Assembly (NCBI GenBank): GCA_020831895.1
Contig: JAFIFS010000058.1
Span: 1-50,298, forward strand
DNA length: 50,298 nt
Reading direction: 5' to 3'
From: Chromatiales bacterium
GTDB taxonomy: Bacteria; Pseudomonadota; Gammaproteobacteria; Steroidobacterales; GCA-2729495
The position numbers and the translations under genes are program-made. Shown piece by piece: positions 9,698 to 18,911 of this stretch. Positions within the stretch are counted from its first letter, which is position 1. Each line of letters begins with the position of its first letter. A model generated the notes under the pieces. The model had not been told where the DNA came from. It did not search any database and worked only from the letters and a program-made list of their open reading frames with translations.

Positions 9698-11539
9698 TCA
9701 GACCGGCAGTCTTTCCATGCGGCGGCCACCGTAGACCAGGTTGACCACCGCGCGCGTGACGAAGATCGCGGTGAACATCGAGGTCAGGATGCCGAGACAG
9801 AGGACCACCGCAAAGCCCTTGATCGGACCCGTGCCGAACACGAACAGCACCAGACCGGCGATGAAGGTGGTGATGTTGGCGTCAGCGATGGTCGAGAACG
9901 CCTTTTCATAGCCCGCGTGGATGCTCGCCTGGGGCGAGTTTCCGTTGCGCACCTCCTCGCGTATTCGCTCGTTGATCAGGACGTTCGCGTCGACGGCCAT
10001 ACCCACGGTCAGCACGATGCCAGCGATGCCGGGCAGCGTCAGCGAGGCCTGCAGCAGCGACATCAGCGCGATCAGCAGCACGAGGTTGAGCAGCACCGCG
10101 AGATCAGCGATCAGGCCGAAGGTCCGGTAGTACATGGCCATGAATATGACCACCAGCAGAAGGCCGATGGCAATCGCCATCATGCCGCGGTCGATGTTTT
10201 CCTGGCCGAGGCTCGGCCCGACCGTGCGTTCCTCGACCTTGAATATCGGCGCGGCCAGCGCCCCGGCGCGCAGCAGCAGCGCGAGATCCCGCGCCTCGAG
10301 CACGTCGAGCCCGGTGATCTGGAAGTTGCTGCTGAACACACCCTGGATGGTGGCGACGTTGATCACGCGCCTGTCCTCGCGCGTGACCTCGACCTGCTCG
10401 CCGTTGCGCTCGACCGTCTCGCGCCTTTGCTCGACGAACACGACCGCCATGGGCCGGCGCAGATTCGCGCGGGTGGTCTCCAGCATTGAATCGGCACCGC
10501 GCCGGTCGAGCCGGACGAAGACGGCGGGACTGCCCTCGGAGAAACCCTGGCTTGCGTCGACCAGCTGGTCGCCGGTCACGATCGTGCGCCGGCGCAGCAG
10601 CACCGGGTTGCCGGAACGGTCCTCGAACAGTTCGCATCCGATCGGCGCGCGGCCGCGGCGCTGCGCCTCGAACGCGTTCTCGCCGTCACAGACCAGGCGG
10701 AACTCCAGCGTGGCCGTGGCGCCGAGGATGCGCTCGGCCTGGGCCGGATCCTGCACGCCGGGCAGCTGCACGACGATGCGGTCGGCACCCTGGCGCTGCA
10801 CGATGGGTTCAGCCACGCCGAGCTCGTTGACGCGGTTTCGCAGCGTCGTGATGTTCTGGTTCAGCGCGAAGTTCTGCCGCTCGCGGATCTGCTCGTCGCT
10901 CATGCGGACCAGGATCTCGGCGCCCTCGGCCGTCGTCCGGCGCTGGATCTCGAGATCGCGGTCACTCTCGCGGATCAGCCGCTCCGCCCGGGCGGCGTCT
11001 TCTGGGTCGCTGAGGCGCACGCTGACCTGGTCGCCCACGACCTCCACGCTGCGGCCGATGCGCGCGTCCCGCAGTATCCGGCTGAAGTCCTCAGCATAGA
11101 TATCCAGCCGTTGGCGGATGGCGGAGTCCATGTCGACCTCGAACAGGAAGTGCACGCCACCGCGCAGGTCGAGCCCGAGCGACATCGGCCTGAGGCCCAG
11201 CGCCCGGAGGAAATCCGGCGTTCTTGGGGACAGCGTCAGCGCGACGACGTAGTTTGCGCCGAGGTCCTGGCGCAGCTGGTCACTGGCGCGCAGCTGGTCG
11301 TCGACGCTCGCGAAGCGGACGGTCAGCCGGCCCGCGTCCGGAACCGCGGCGACTACGCCAGGCAGCGCATCGACCGCGCGCTCGACGCGAGCGAGCTCGG
11401 CTGGCGACAAGTCCATGCCGGTATCCCGGCTGACCTGGACCGCGGGATCCTCACCGAAGACGTTGGGCAGCGCGACCAGGATGCCGAACAGCACGACCAG
11501 CAGGATCGCGATGTTGGCGGAAACAGGGTAACGGTTCAT
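9698..11539 (-). CDS. secD: Protein translocase subunit SecD
   Basis: SecD is the larger partner of SecF. The 613 residues start with a membrane helix (NIAILLVVLFGILVALPNVF). They continue with the motif LGLDLRGGVHFLFEVD and a large periplasmic P1 domain with the PGVQDPAQAERIL segment. Five C-terminal helices include GIAGIVLTVGMAVDANVLIN and end in an arginine-containing tail. The length matches gammaproteobacterial SecD (about 615). It lies between yajC and secF in the conserved queA-tgt-yajC-secD-secF operon. Confidence 0.97.
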   Translation of the reverse strand: MNRYPVSANIAILLVVLFGILVALPNVFGEDPAVQVSRDTGMDLSPAELARVERAVDALPGVVAAVPDAGRLTVRFASVDDQLRASDQLRQDLGANYVVALTLSPRTPDFLRALGLRPMSLGLDLRGGVHFLFEVDMDSAIRQRLDIYAEDFSRILRDARIGRSVEVVGDQVSVRLSDPEDAARAERLIRESDRDLEIQRRTTAEGAEILVRMSDEQIRERQNFALNQNITTLRNRVNELGVAEPIVQRQGADRIVVQLPGVQDPAQAERILGATATLEFRLVCDGENAFEAQRRGRAPIGCELFEDRSGNPVLLRRRTIVTGDQLVDASQGFSEGSPAVFVRLDRRGADSMLETTRANLRRPMAVVFVEQRRETVERNGEQVEVTREDRRVINVATIQGVFSSNFQITGLDVLEARDLALLLRAGALAAPIFKVEERTVGPSLGQENIDRGMMAIAIGLLLVVIFMAMYYRTFGLIADLAVLLNLVLLIALMSLLQASLTLPGIAGIVLTVGMAVDANVLINERIREEVRNGNSPQASIHAGYEKAFSTIADANITTFIAGLVLFVFGTGPIKGFAVVLCLGILTSMFTAIFVTRAVVNLVYGGRRMERLPV

Positions 11540-11560
11540 GTCCGGGTTCCGTGCTTGCGC

Positions 11561-11887
11561 TCAGACGCTTTTCATCGTGCCCTTGGGAACGACGGCGGCG
11601 ACGGTGTGCCGCTGCACCGTGACCTCGACCGCATCGGTGATCTGCACGCGGACGAACTGCTCCTTGACGTCGGTGATACGCCCGAGCAGGCCGCCCGCGG
11701 TCACGACCTCGTCACCGACGGCGAGCTTGGCGACCATCTCCCGGTGCTCCTTCTGCCGCTTGTGCTGCGGGCGGATCAGGAGGAACCAGAATACGACGAA
11801 GATCAGGATCAGCGGCAGCAGGCTAAGGAACGGGTCGCCACCCTGCCCCCCCGCCTGGGCCCAAGCGCTCTGTATGAAGAAGTCCAT
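11561..11887 (-). CDS. yajC: Preprotein translocase accessory subunit YajC
   Basis: YajC is a small single-span membrane protein that associates with SecDF and YidC. The 108 residues contain one helix (LLPLILIFVVFWFLLIRPQ) followed by the family motif KRQKEHREMVAKLAVGDEVVTAGGLLGRI. The N-terminus FIQSAWAQAGGQ is also typical. CATAAT in the minus-strand gap before the gene could serve as an internal -10 box, though tgt read-through is the likelier source of transcription. Confidence 0.96.
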   Translation of the reverse strand: MDFFIQSAWAQAGGQGGDPFLSLLPLILIFVVFWFLLIRPQHKRQKEHREMVAKLAVGDEVVTAGGLLGRITDVKEQFVRVQITDAVEVTVQRHTVAAVVPKGTMKSV

Positions 11888-11923
11888 CAGTACCTTGCCC
11901 GTGGCAGAAAATCCGGCGCGCCA

Positions 11924-14097
<2,174 letters not shown>

Positions 14098-14145
14098 CGG
14101 CGCGGATTGTAGCCGCCCGGGCCGGCCCGAAGCCCGAAAAGAGAA

Positions 14146-14171
14146 CGCCCGGACCCTTGAGGATCCGGGCG
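14146..14171 (-). terminator. Rho-independent terminator of PEP-CTERM gene 1
   Basis: Read on the minus strand, this is a stem of CGCCCGGA/TCCGGGCG extended by about three more pairs around a TCAA loop. It is followed by the T-rich run TTCTCTTTTC. It differs from the terminator at 15189-15214 by a single base, so the terminator belongs to the duplicated unit. Confidence 0.85.
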
Positions 14172-14224
14172 TCCAGCGGCTTCCCCCCGCGCTGTATCTA
14201 GTTATTCTGAGGTCCGCTTCCCTC

Positions 14225-14917
14225 TCAGTCGCGGCGCCGGCGCAGGCCGGCCAGCAGGCCCAGGCCACCGGCAAGCAGCAGCAGCATGCCCGGCTCGCTG
14301 ACCTGCGTCACCTCGCGGGCCACGATCAGCGCCTGGTTCACCTGCGGCGTAACCGGCTCGAGGATGAAAAACTCCCAGCTCGTGCTGAGCGCACTGGCCG
14401 AGGTGTCGAGGCCAGCAAGCCAGCCGTTGGCAATGGTGCGTGCGCCGCCAAACGAGGCCGAGGAGAACACGCCAGTGCTGAGCGACATCGGGTCAGGCTC
14501 GTAGATGATCTCCCAGATCGCCAGCTGGAAGGCCGCATCGTTCAGGTTCGTGCCCAGGGCCGCGGCGTGGTTGTCGTAGAGCTGGCCGACCAGCGCCAGC
14601 TGCTGGTTCGAGAGCCGGGTGCTGGCCGTCGCGATGCCGAAATCGTAGATCGCCGACCCGTTGGTCACGAGATTGTTGTCGATATCGACACAGAACGCCT
14701 GCAGCGTACTGTCCCAGTAGACTCCGCCCGGGTCGCTCACCACGTTGAAGTTGAACTGCCCGGCGGCGACACCCTGCGAGTTGCCCAGGTTGGTGATCTG
14801 CCCCGTTGGGGCCGGTGTGCTCACGAAGCCGGTGTACTGCAGCGTGATCTGCGAAGCGCTGGCGTCAGCGGCCAGGGCAAGCATGCCGGTGGCTGTAATG
14901 ACTGCAATCCTTTGCAT
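14225..14917 (-). CDS. PEP-CTERM sorting domain protein, copy 1
   Basis: This is a predicted secreted or surface protein sorted by an exosortase encoded elsewhere. The 230 residues have a signal peptide cleaved near ASA-SQ (residue 21). A beta-rich body follows, with the single-Cys segment AFCVDIDN and the segment LNDAAFQLAIWEIIYEP. The C-terminal tripartite signal is SEPG, then the hydrophobic run MLLLLAGGLGLLAGL, then RRRRD. The motif reads SEP instead of PEP. The frame opens further upstream, but the ATG at 14917 has AAGGAT 8 bases before it. The next gene upstream is a paralogue of equal length, with roughly 60 percent identity by eye. A sigma-54 promoter and upstream site precede it. The role of the body domain is unknown. 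Confidence 0.88.
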   Translation of the reverse strand: MQRIAVITATGMLALAADASASQITLQYTGFVSTPAPTGQITNLGNSQGVAAGQFNFNVVSDPGGVYWDSTLQAFCVDIDNNLVTNGSAIYDFGIATASTRLSNQQLALVGQLYDNHAAALGTNLNDAAFQLAIWEIIYEPDPMSLSTGVFSSASFGGARTIANGWLAGLDTSASALSTSWEFFILEPVTPQVNQALIVAREVTQVSEPGMLLLLAGGLGLLAGLRRRRD

Positions 14918-14938
14918 TTGACTAAATCCTTTTTTTCT

Positions 14939-14962
14939 CAGGGTGTTATTGACTTCACCCTG
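14939..14962 (-). promoter_or_regulatory. Inverted repeat at the predicted PEP-CTERM gene 1 transcription start
   Basis: CAGGGTG and CACCCTG form 7-bp arms around a 10-base spacer. The predicted sigma-54 start (about 14957) falls inside the repeat, so it is more likely a DNA-binding site than an RNA hairpin. Copy 2 has no matching repeat. Confidence 0.3.
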
Positions 14963-14967
14963 GGAAA

Positions 14968-14983
14968 AGCAGGATTCGTGCCA
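14968..14983 (-). promoter_or_regulatory. Sigma-54 (-24/-12) promoter of PEP-CTERM gene 1
   Basis: The minus strand reads TGGCACGAATCCTGCT, close to the RpoN consensus TGGCACG-N4-TTGCA, with the GG and GC correctly spaced. Transcription should start near 14957, giving a leader of about 40 bases. The same 16 bases occur upstream of copy 2 with a 39-base leader. The surrounding 14918-15264 interval holds only this promoter, the upstream site and the terminator of copy 2; I see no gene in it. Confidence 0.85.
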
Positions 14984-15059
14984 GCCTGCGCAAAACCCTG
15001 CGCGATCATTCACCTGCGTAATCGAGGGGCGCGCGGGGTGCTGGAAGTCAGTCGCGGAT

Positions 15060-15076
15060 TGTCAGCTTATCCGACG
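15060..15076 (-). promoter_or_regulatory. Candidate enhancer (upstream activator) site for PEP-CTERM gene 1
   Basis: The plus strand reads TGTCAGCTTATCCGACG, an imperfect TGTC-N9-GACA inverted repeat. It matches the site at 16099-16115 at 12 of 17 positions. Each site begins exactly 77 bases beyond the outer end of its sigma-54 promoter. The position and symmetry fit binding by a bacterial enhancer-binding protein. PrsR, the regulator known for PEP-CTERM regulons, is a candidate by inference only. Confidence 0.55.
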
Positions 15077-15188
15077 CGAATCGCGTCACACTTTGCGCTG
15101 CTACAGCGCTTGGCCTCCAGCGCCGCCTGGACGCAAAGGCTGCGCTTGCATCCATCTGCGCAGCCCGGAGCAGGCCGGAAAAGAAAAC

Positions 15189-15214
15189 CGCCCGGACCCT
15201 TGCGGATCCGGGCG
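15189..15214 (-). terminator. Rho-independent terminator of PEP-CTERM gene 2
   Basis: On the minus strand this is the same CGCCCGGA/TCCGGGCG stem as at 14146-14171, with one loop base changed, followed by GTTTTCTTTTCC. Homology to copy 1 continues on the gene side of the stem. Confidence 0.85.
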
Positions 15215-15264
15215 ATCAGCGCCTTCCCCCTGCGCTGCGTTTTCTACCTTTCCGGCAGCTCTGC

Positions 15265-15957
15265 TCAGACGCGGCGCCGACGCAGGCCGACCAGCAGGCC
15301 CAGGCCACCGGCGAGCAGCAGCATCATGCCCGGCTCGCTGACGGGGACGGGGCGGGCGACGATCAGCGCCTGGTTTTCCTTCGGCTTCAGCGGCTCGAGC
15401 ACGTAGAACTCCCAGGCCGCGCTGAGCGCGGTGCTCGACGTGTCGAGGGCCGCCAGCCAGCCGTTGGCAATGGCGCGCGCACCACCATTGGCGCCAAATG
15501 ACGACGAGGAGAACAGGCCGTCGTCCAGCGACGTCGGGTTGGGCTCGAACACGATCTCCCAGACTGCGAGCTGGAACGCGGCATCGTTCAGGCTGCTGCC
15601 CAGCGAGCCGGCATTGTTCTCGTAGAGCTGCCCGACCAGGGCGAGCTGGGCGCCACTGAGGCGCGAGCTTGCGGCCGCCACCGTGAAGTCGTAAACGACC
15701 TGGCCGCCCGTGACCAGCCGGTTGTCGACGTCGATGCAGAAGGCCTGCAGCGTGTCGTCCCAGTAGACACCGCCGTCGTTGATCACGTTGAAGTTGAACT
15801 GGCCGGCGGCGACACTCTGCGTGCTGCTCCCGTTTGTGATCTGTCCGTTCTGGGAACCCGCAACAAAGCCGGTGTACTGCAGCGTAATGGGCGTTGCGCC
15901 AACGTCAGCGGCGAGCGCCAGGAGGCCTGCGGAGGCAATCACAACCATCTTTTTCAT
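15265..15957 (-). CDS. PEP-CTERM sorting domain protein, copy 2
   Basis: This 230-residue paralogue of the 14225-14917 product has the same plan: a signal peptide cleaved near GAT-PITLQYTGF, the AFCIDVDNRLVTGG segment, the LNDAAFQLAVWEIVFEP segment, and a C-terminal SEPG-hydrophobic helix-RRRRV sorting signal. It is predicted to be exported by Sec and processed by an exosortase that is not in the window. It is the upstream member of a tandem duplication that includes promoter and terminator. Divergence is spread over the body, with a two-residue insertion near the GANGGARAIANGW segment, so the duplication is not recent. Confidence 0.88.
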   Translation of the reverse strand: MKKMVVIASAGLLALAADVGATPITLQYTGFVAGSQNGQITNGSSTQSVAAGQFNFNVINDGGVYWDDTLQAFCIDVDNRLVTGGQVVYDFTVAAASSRLSGAQLALVGQLYENNAGSLGSSLNDAAFQLAVWEIVFEPNPTSLDDGLFSSSSFGANGGARAIANGWLAALDTSSTALSAAWEFYVLEPLKPKENQALIVARPVPVSEPGMMLLLAGGLGLLVGLRRRRV

Positions 15958-16006
15958 TTAACTAAACCCTTGTCGTCTTGAGCGAAGAAAACGTGAGCCG
16001 TTATTC

Positions 16007-16022
16007 AGCAGGATTCGTGCCA
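16007..16022 (-). promoter_or_regulatory. Sigma-54 (-24/-12) promoter of PEP-CTERM gene 2
   Basis: The minus strand reads TGGCACGAATCCTGCT, identical over all 16 bases to the site of copy 1. The predicted start is near 15996, 39 bases before the ATG at 15957. Confidence 0.85.
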
Positions 16023-16098
16023 GAACCAGCGTGACGACATAAAATCATGCACATATCACGGAACTGTGGGCCCAAACCTGCTGCTGCTCCGCAATGAC

Positions 16099-16115
16099 TG
16101 TAAGGTTTTTCGACA
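16099..16115 (-). promoter_or_regulatory. Candidate enhancer (upstream activator) site for PEP-CTERM gene 2
   Basis: The plus strand reads TGTAAGGTTTTTCGACA, related to the site at 15060-15076 (shared pattern TGTxAGxTTxTxCGAC). It lies at the same 77-base distance from its sigma-54 promoter. Most of the sequence between site and promoter has diverged between the copies, apart from an ATCATnCAC word at the same offset. Confidence 0.55.
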
Positions 16116-16136
16116 AGAGCGAGGCGGCATTCGCAC

Positions 16137-16931
16137 TCACAGCTGCCGCTCGCCGCGGTGATTTTCCGGCATGGAATTCACGGGCCCGTAGTGATTCTCG
16201 GGCCGGGCGCTGAACCTGATGAGGGAGCTGGTGCCCCCCTCCGTGCGCATGGGGCCGTGCTTGATGCGCGGCGGGCGGAAGAAGTAGTCCCCGGCACAGA
16301 GCACCTGCTCGCGGCCGTTCTCGACGATCCAGATCCCGCCAGACAGCTTGAAGCTCTCCTCGACGCAGTCATGGTGCTCTGAACGCGACTCCTCCCAGCC
16401 CGGAGGAATCGTGATCAGCATGGTCATCCCGCCGCTGTCCGGGTAGCGGTTCAGGATCTTCACGTCGATCCCCGCCGGTGGACCCTGCACCGGTGTCGGA
16501 ACGGCCGGGACAAAGCCCGTATCGACGAAGCGCAGACCCTCGCCAGTCTCGACCTGGTGTGCTCCCGGCATGCTCGCGAGATCCGGCGCGCTGTCCCACA
16601 TCGCGAGCAGCAGCGCACCGCCCGGACTGCGCATCGCCTCGTGCGTCTGGCCGGCGGGGCGATAGCCGTAGCATCCGGGACGATAGCGGTGGTCGCCCTT
16701 GTGGAACTCGCCCTCGAGTACGAACAGCTGCTCGTCTCCCGCCATCGTGAATCCACCCGGATGTGCCCACCCGGACGGGATCTGCCACAGGCAGGTGCCG
16801 GCACCATTCGAAGGGTCACGGGAAAGCACCCGCAGCACGCCCCCCAGGTCGCGCCCCGGCGCGAACAGCGGGAATCCGGACCAGGGCACCGAGTCTGTCG
16901 GCAGCCGGCCGATGTAGGGGCGGGCCCACAT
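16137..16931 (-). CDS. Double-cupin protein of unknown substrate
   Basis: This 264-residue protein holds two cupin barrels. In the first, WAHPGGFTMAGDEQLFVLEG and YRPAGQTHEAM resemble cupin motifs 1 and 2. In the second, EHHDCVEESFKLSGG and DYFFRPPRIKHGPM do. The histidine and glutamate residues in these motifs could bind a metal. It looks most like bicupins of the ChrR/DUF4437 type, but I cannot name a reaction. It is the last gene of a four-gene minus-strand operon, two bases after the methyltransferase gene. The operon is divergent from an FNR-type regulator, which suggests oxygen-linked control. Confidence 0.72.
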   Translation of the reverse strand: MWARPYIGRLPTDSVPWSGFPLFAPGRDLGGVLRVLSRDPSNGAGTCLWQIPSGWAHPGGFTMAGDEQLFVLEGEFHKGDHRYRPGCYGYRPAGQTHEAMRSPGGALLLAMWDSAPDLASMPGAHQVETGEGLRFVDTGFVPAVPTPVQGPPAGIDVKILNRYPDSGGMTMLITIPPGWEESRSEHHDCVEESFKLSGGIWIVENGREQVLCAGDYFFRPPRIKHGPMRTEGGTSSLIRFSARPENHYGPVNSMPENHRGERQL

Positions 16932-16933
16932 GC

Positions 16934-18028
16934 TCAGGCTGGCTTTCGCGCGATGAACAGCTGGAACGGGAATCGCCAGCTTTCGCTGATGCCATCGGGG
17001 CCAGGCAGGCCGGTGCCATCGTCGAACAGCTGCATGTCGATGTCCTCGAAGCCTGCAGCGCGCTGCAGGCCTGCAAAGTCCGTCTCGCAGAAGCTGCGCA
17101 TGAACAACTCGTTGTTGCGCCGGGCATGGCCGTAGTGAATGAATGCACCCCAGCTCCCGCCCGGCGGCGAGTGGAAGTCCAGGTGCACAAAGTGTCCGCC
17201 GGGACGAAGCAGCCGCCAGGCCTCCCGGACCAGCGCCTCGACGCTCCGGCGCGGCAGCTCGTGGAGCAGGAAGGTCGAATGCAGCAGGTCAAAATGCGCA
17301 TCCGGGTAGCCGGTCGCCTCGCAGCGGCGCTGGGCCCACCATGCCCTCACGCCGAGCTCGCGCGCGTTCAGGTGGGCCAGCCTGAGGCAGGGGGCGCTGA
17401 GATCTATGCCGTACAGCTCGGCCTCGGGCCAGCGCAGCGCGAACGGCAACTGGCTGCGGCCGGTGCCACAGCCAAGGTCGAGTATGCGCCGGCGATCGCC
17501 GTCCGGCACAGCTGCGGCGAAGCGCTGGTGCACGGCATAGGGATCGAGCTGCGCGGGCAGCGTCGTACGGCGTCCGAGCTCATAGACGAAACCGGCCAGC
17601 TCGTCGGACCAGACGCCGCCGGGGTGCTGATGGTAGTCGGTCCTGACGTACCAGCCGGGCAGCTCCAGCTGCGGATCCAGCTCCAGCAGGCCGCTGCTCA
17701 TACTGTCGCCCGCAGCCTCCTCGAGACGCGCAAGCAGGGCGGCGCGCTGGCGTTCCGCGATGTGGACCAGCCCGCGCGGGCCAGCATACTTCTCCCGCTG
17801 CAGATGATGCTCGAGCCAGCAGAAGAACGCGTAGCCGGGCTCACCCCGCATTGCCCGCTCGGCCTGGTCAGGCTCAGCCGCGTCGAGCCCGCGGGCCACG
17901 AACTGGCGACGCAGCGCCCGGTACATGGGCCCGGACCAATAAAGCTTCGCCGCGCGCAGGAAAGCCTGCGCGGCCTGTTCATCGGGAGCCAGCGCCGGTC
18001 CGTTGTGCTCAGTCACCCTGCCGCTCAC
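16934..18028 (-). CDS. SAM-dependent class I methyltransferase
   Basis: The 364-residue protein has a helical N-terminal region of about 190 residues and then a class I methyltransferase domain. Motif I is ILDLGCGTGRSQLPFA, the acidic motif II is ELYGIDLSAP, and motif IV is FDLLHSTFLLHELP, followed by LRPGGHFVHLD. The substrate is unknown. The long N-terminal domain is not a common methyltransferase partner and may bind the substrate. The start lies 20 bases inside the preceding 90-residue gene, and the cupin gene follows after two bases, so the genes are tightly coupled. Confidence 0.8.
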   Translation of the reverse strand: MSGRVTEHNGPALAPDEQAAQAFLRAAKLYWSGPMYRALRRQFVARGLDAAEPDQAERAMRGEPGYAFFCWLEHHLQREKYAGPRGLVHIAERQRAALLARLEEAAGDSMSSGLLELDPQLELPGWYVRTDYHQHPGGVWSDELAGFVYELGRRTTLPAQLDPYAVHQRFAAAVPDGDRRRILDLGCGTGRSQLPFALRWPEAELYGIDLSAPCLRLAHLNARELGVRAWWAQRRCEATGYPDAHFDLLHSTFLLHELPRRSVEALVREAWRLLRPGGHFVHLDFHSPPGGSWGAFIHYGHARRNNELFMRSFCETDFAGLQRAAGFEDIDMQLFDDGTGLPGPDGISESWRFPFQLFIARKPA

Positions 18029-18281
18029 CGCGAGGCGGGTTTACCCGCAGGGGGTCCAGCAGCGCGGCAACGTAGCGCGCGAGCTCCGCTTCCTCCTCCG
18101 GAGAGGGGGCGGCGCAAGCGATGCGCCCGAGCAGCTCCGTATCAAGCATGCCGCGGGTCTCCAGCGCCTTGCGCAGCGTGGCAACCTCCCGACGCGTCAC
18201 CTGCAGCTCGGTGGCGAGCGCCAGGAACGCGCGCATCAGCTGGTCCACTGCCGGATCGCGAAAAAATTCCTGCTCCCTCAT
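18009..18281 (-). CDS. Small helical protein of unknown function
   Basis: This 90-residue protein is not recognised. It is rich in Glu, Arg, Leu and Ala and predicted to be helical. The stretch LATELQVTRREVATLRKAL (23-41) could form a short coiled coil. It has no signal peptide and no membrane span. The acidic segment SPEEEAELARYVAALLDPLR precedes a basic tail. Its overlap with the methyltransferase start argues that it is a true gene and perhaps a subunit of that enzyme. Confidence 0.65.
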   Translation of the reverse strand: MREQEFFRDPAVDQLMRAFLALATELQVTRREVATLRKALETRGMLDTELLGRIACAAPSPEEEAELARYVAALLDPLRVNPPRGERQGD

Positions 18282-18315
18282 TGCCTCTCTCCGGACACCT
18301 GCGCACGGCCTGCGA

Positions 18316-18864
18316 TCAGCGTGGCAACGCCTCTGGCTTCACGAAGTCCCAGTCCGGGTTGCCGCCCACAAAGGGACGCCAGTCGCTGGCGATCTTCTCG
18401 CCGTTGATCAGGCAGCGGCGCACGACGCGGCCGTCCTGCAGCTGCTGCCAGACGCGCTGGCGCCAGCGCCCGCAGGGGCTGTTGTTGATCATCTCGTAAT
18501 AGACGCCGCGGTCGGCCGGATCCTCGCTGATCCTGACCCACTTCATCAGCGTCGTCAGGTTCTCGTCGTCATCGGCCGGCTCGGTGACCCAGCCGGCCAC
18601 GTCGTCGTTCCAGATCGTGAAGCGTCGCGAGCCCTCCACGTAACGGATCCGGAAATCCTTGGTCCTCGCCCGGCCATCGGCCCAGGTGTACATGTTGGTC
18701 TGGTGATAGGCGAAGGGGGGCTCTTCCGGGAAGGCCACCAGCATCGTGCAGCGGTGCTCGTCCAGCTTGTTCCCCTCGGCATCGAACCAGCGGTAGGTGT
18801 CGGCCCACACGCCCTCGTTGAAGGCAAGCAGCGTCAGCTCTTGCCTGATGCTGGTCCAGGACAT
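18316..18864 (-). CDS. DUF3598/calycin-like protein of unknown function
   Basis: The 182 residues show a beta-rich pattern that resembles the N-terminal half of DUF3598, a lipocalin-like fold. The visible pieces are GVWADTYRWFDAEGNKLDEH, YHQTNMYTWADGRA and a C-terminal CLINGEKIASDW. It has no signal peptide. It is the first gene of the operon that continues with the 90-residue protein, the methyltransferase and the cupin. It starts 47 bases from the FNR-type gene on the other strand. A ligand-binding role is possible from the fold; the substrate is unknown. Confidence 0.65.
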   Translation of the reverse strand: MSWTSIRQELTLLAFNEGVWADTYRWFDAEGNKLDEHRCTMLVAFPEEPPFAYHQTNMYTWADGRARTKDFRIRYVEGSRRFTIWNDDVAGWVTEPADDDENLTTLMKWVRISEDPADRGVYYEMINNSPCGRWRQRVWQQLQDGRVVRRCLINGEKIASDWRPFVGGNPDWDFVKPEALPR

Positions 18865-18911
18865 TGCGGCAGTTCCCCCGTATCTGGTTCACCGGCACAA
18901 TAGCTGTCCCG

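Noticed and set aside
15073..15087. Palindrome GACGCGAATCGCGTC as an extra operator
   Set aside because: It overlaps the candidate activator site of copy 1 but has no counterpart in copy 2, so chance is as likely as function in GC-rich DNA.
18009..18281. 90-residue ORF as a shadow frame
   Set aside because: It was kept as a gene because it overlaps the methyltransferase start on the same strand, fits the operon spacing and has a balanced helical protein composition.
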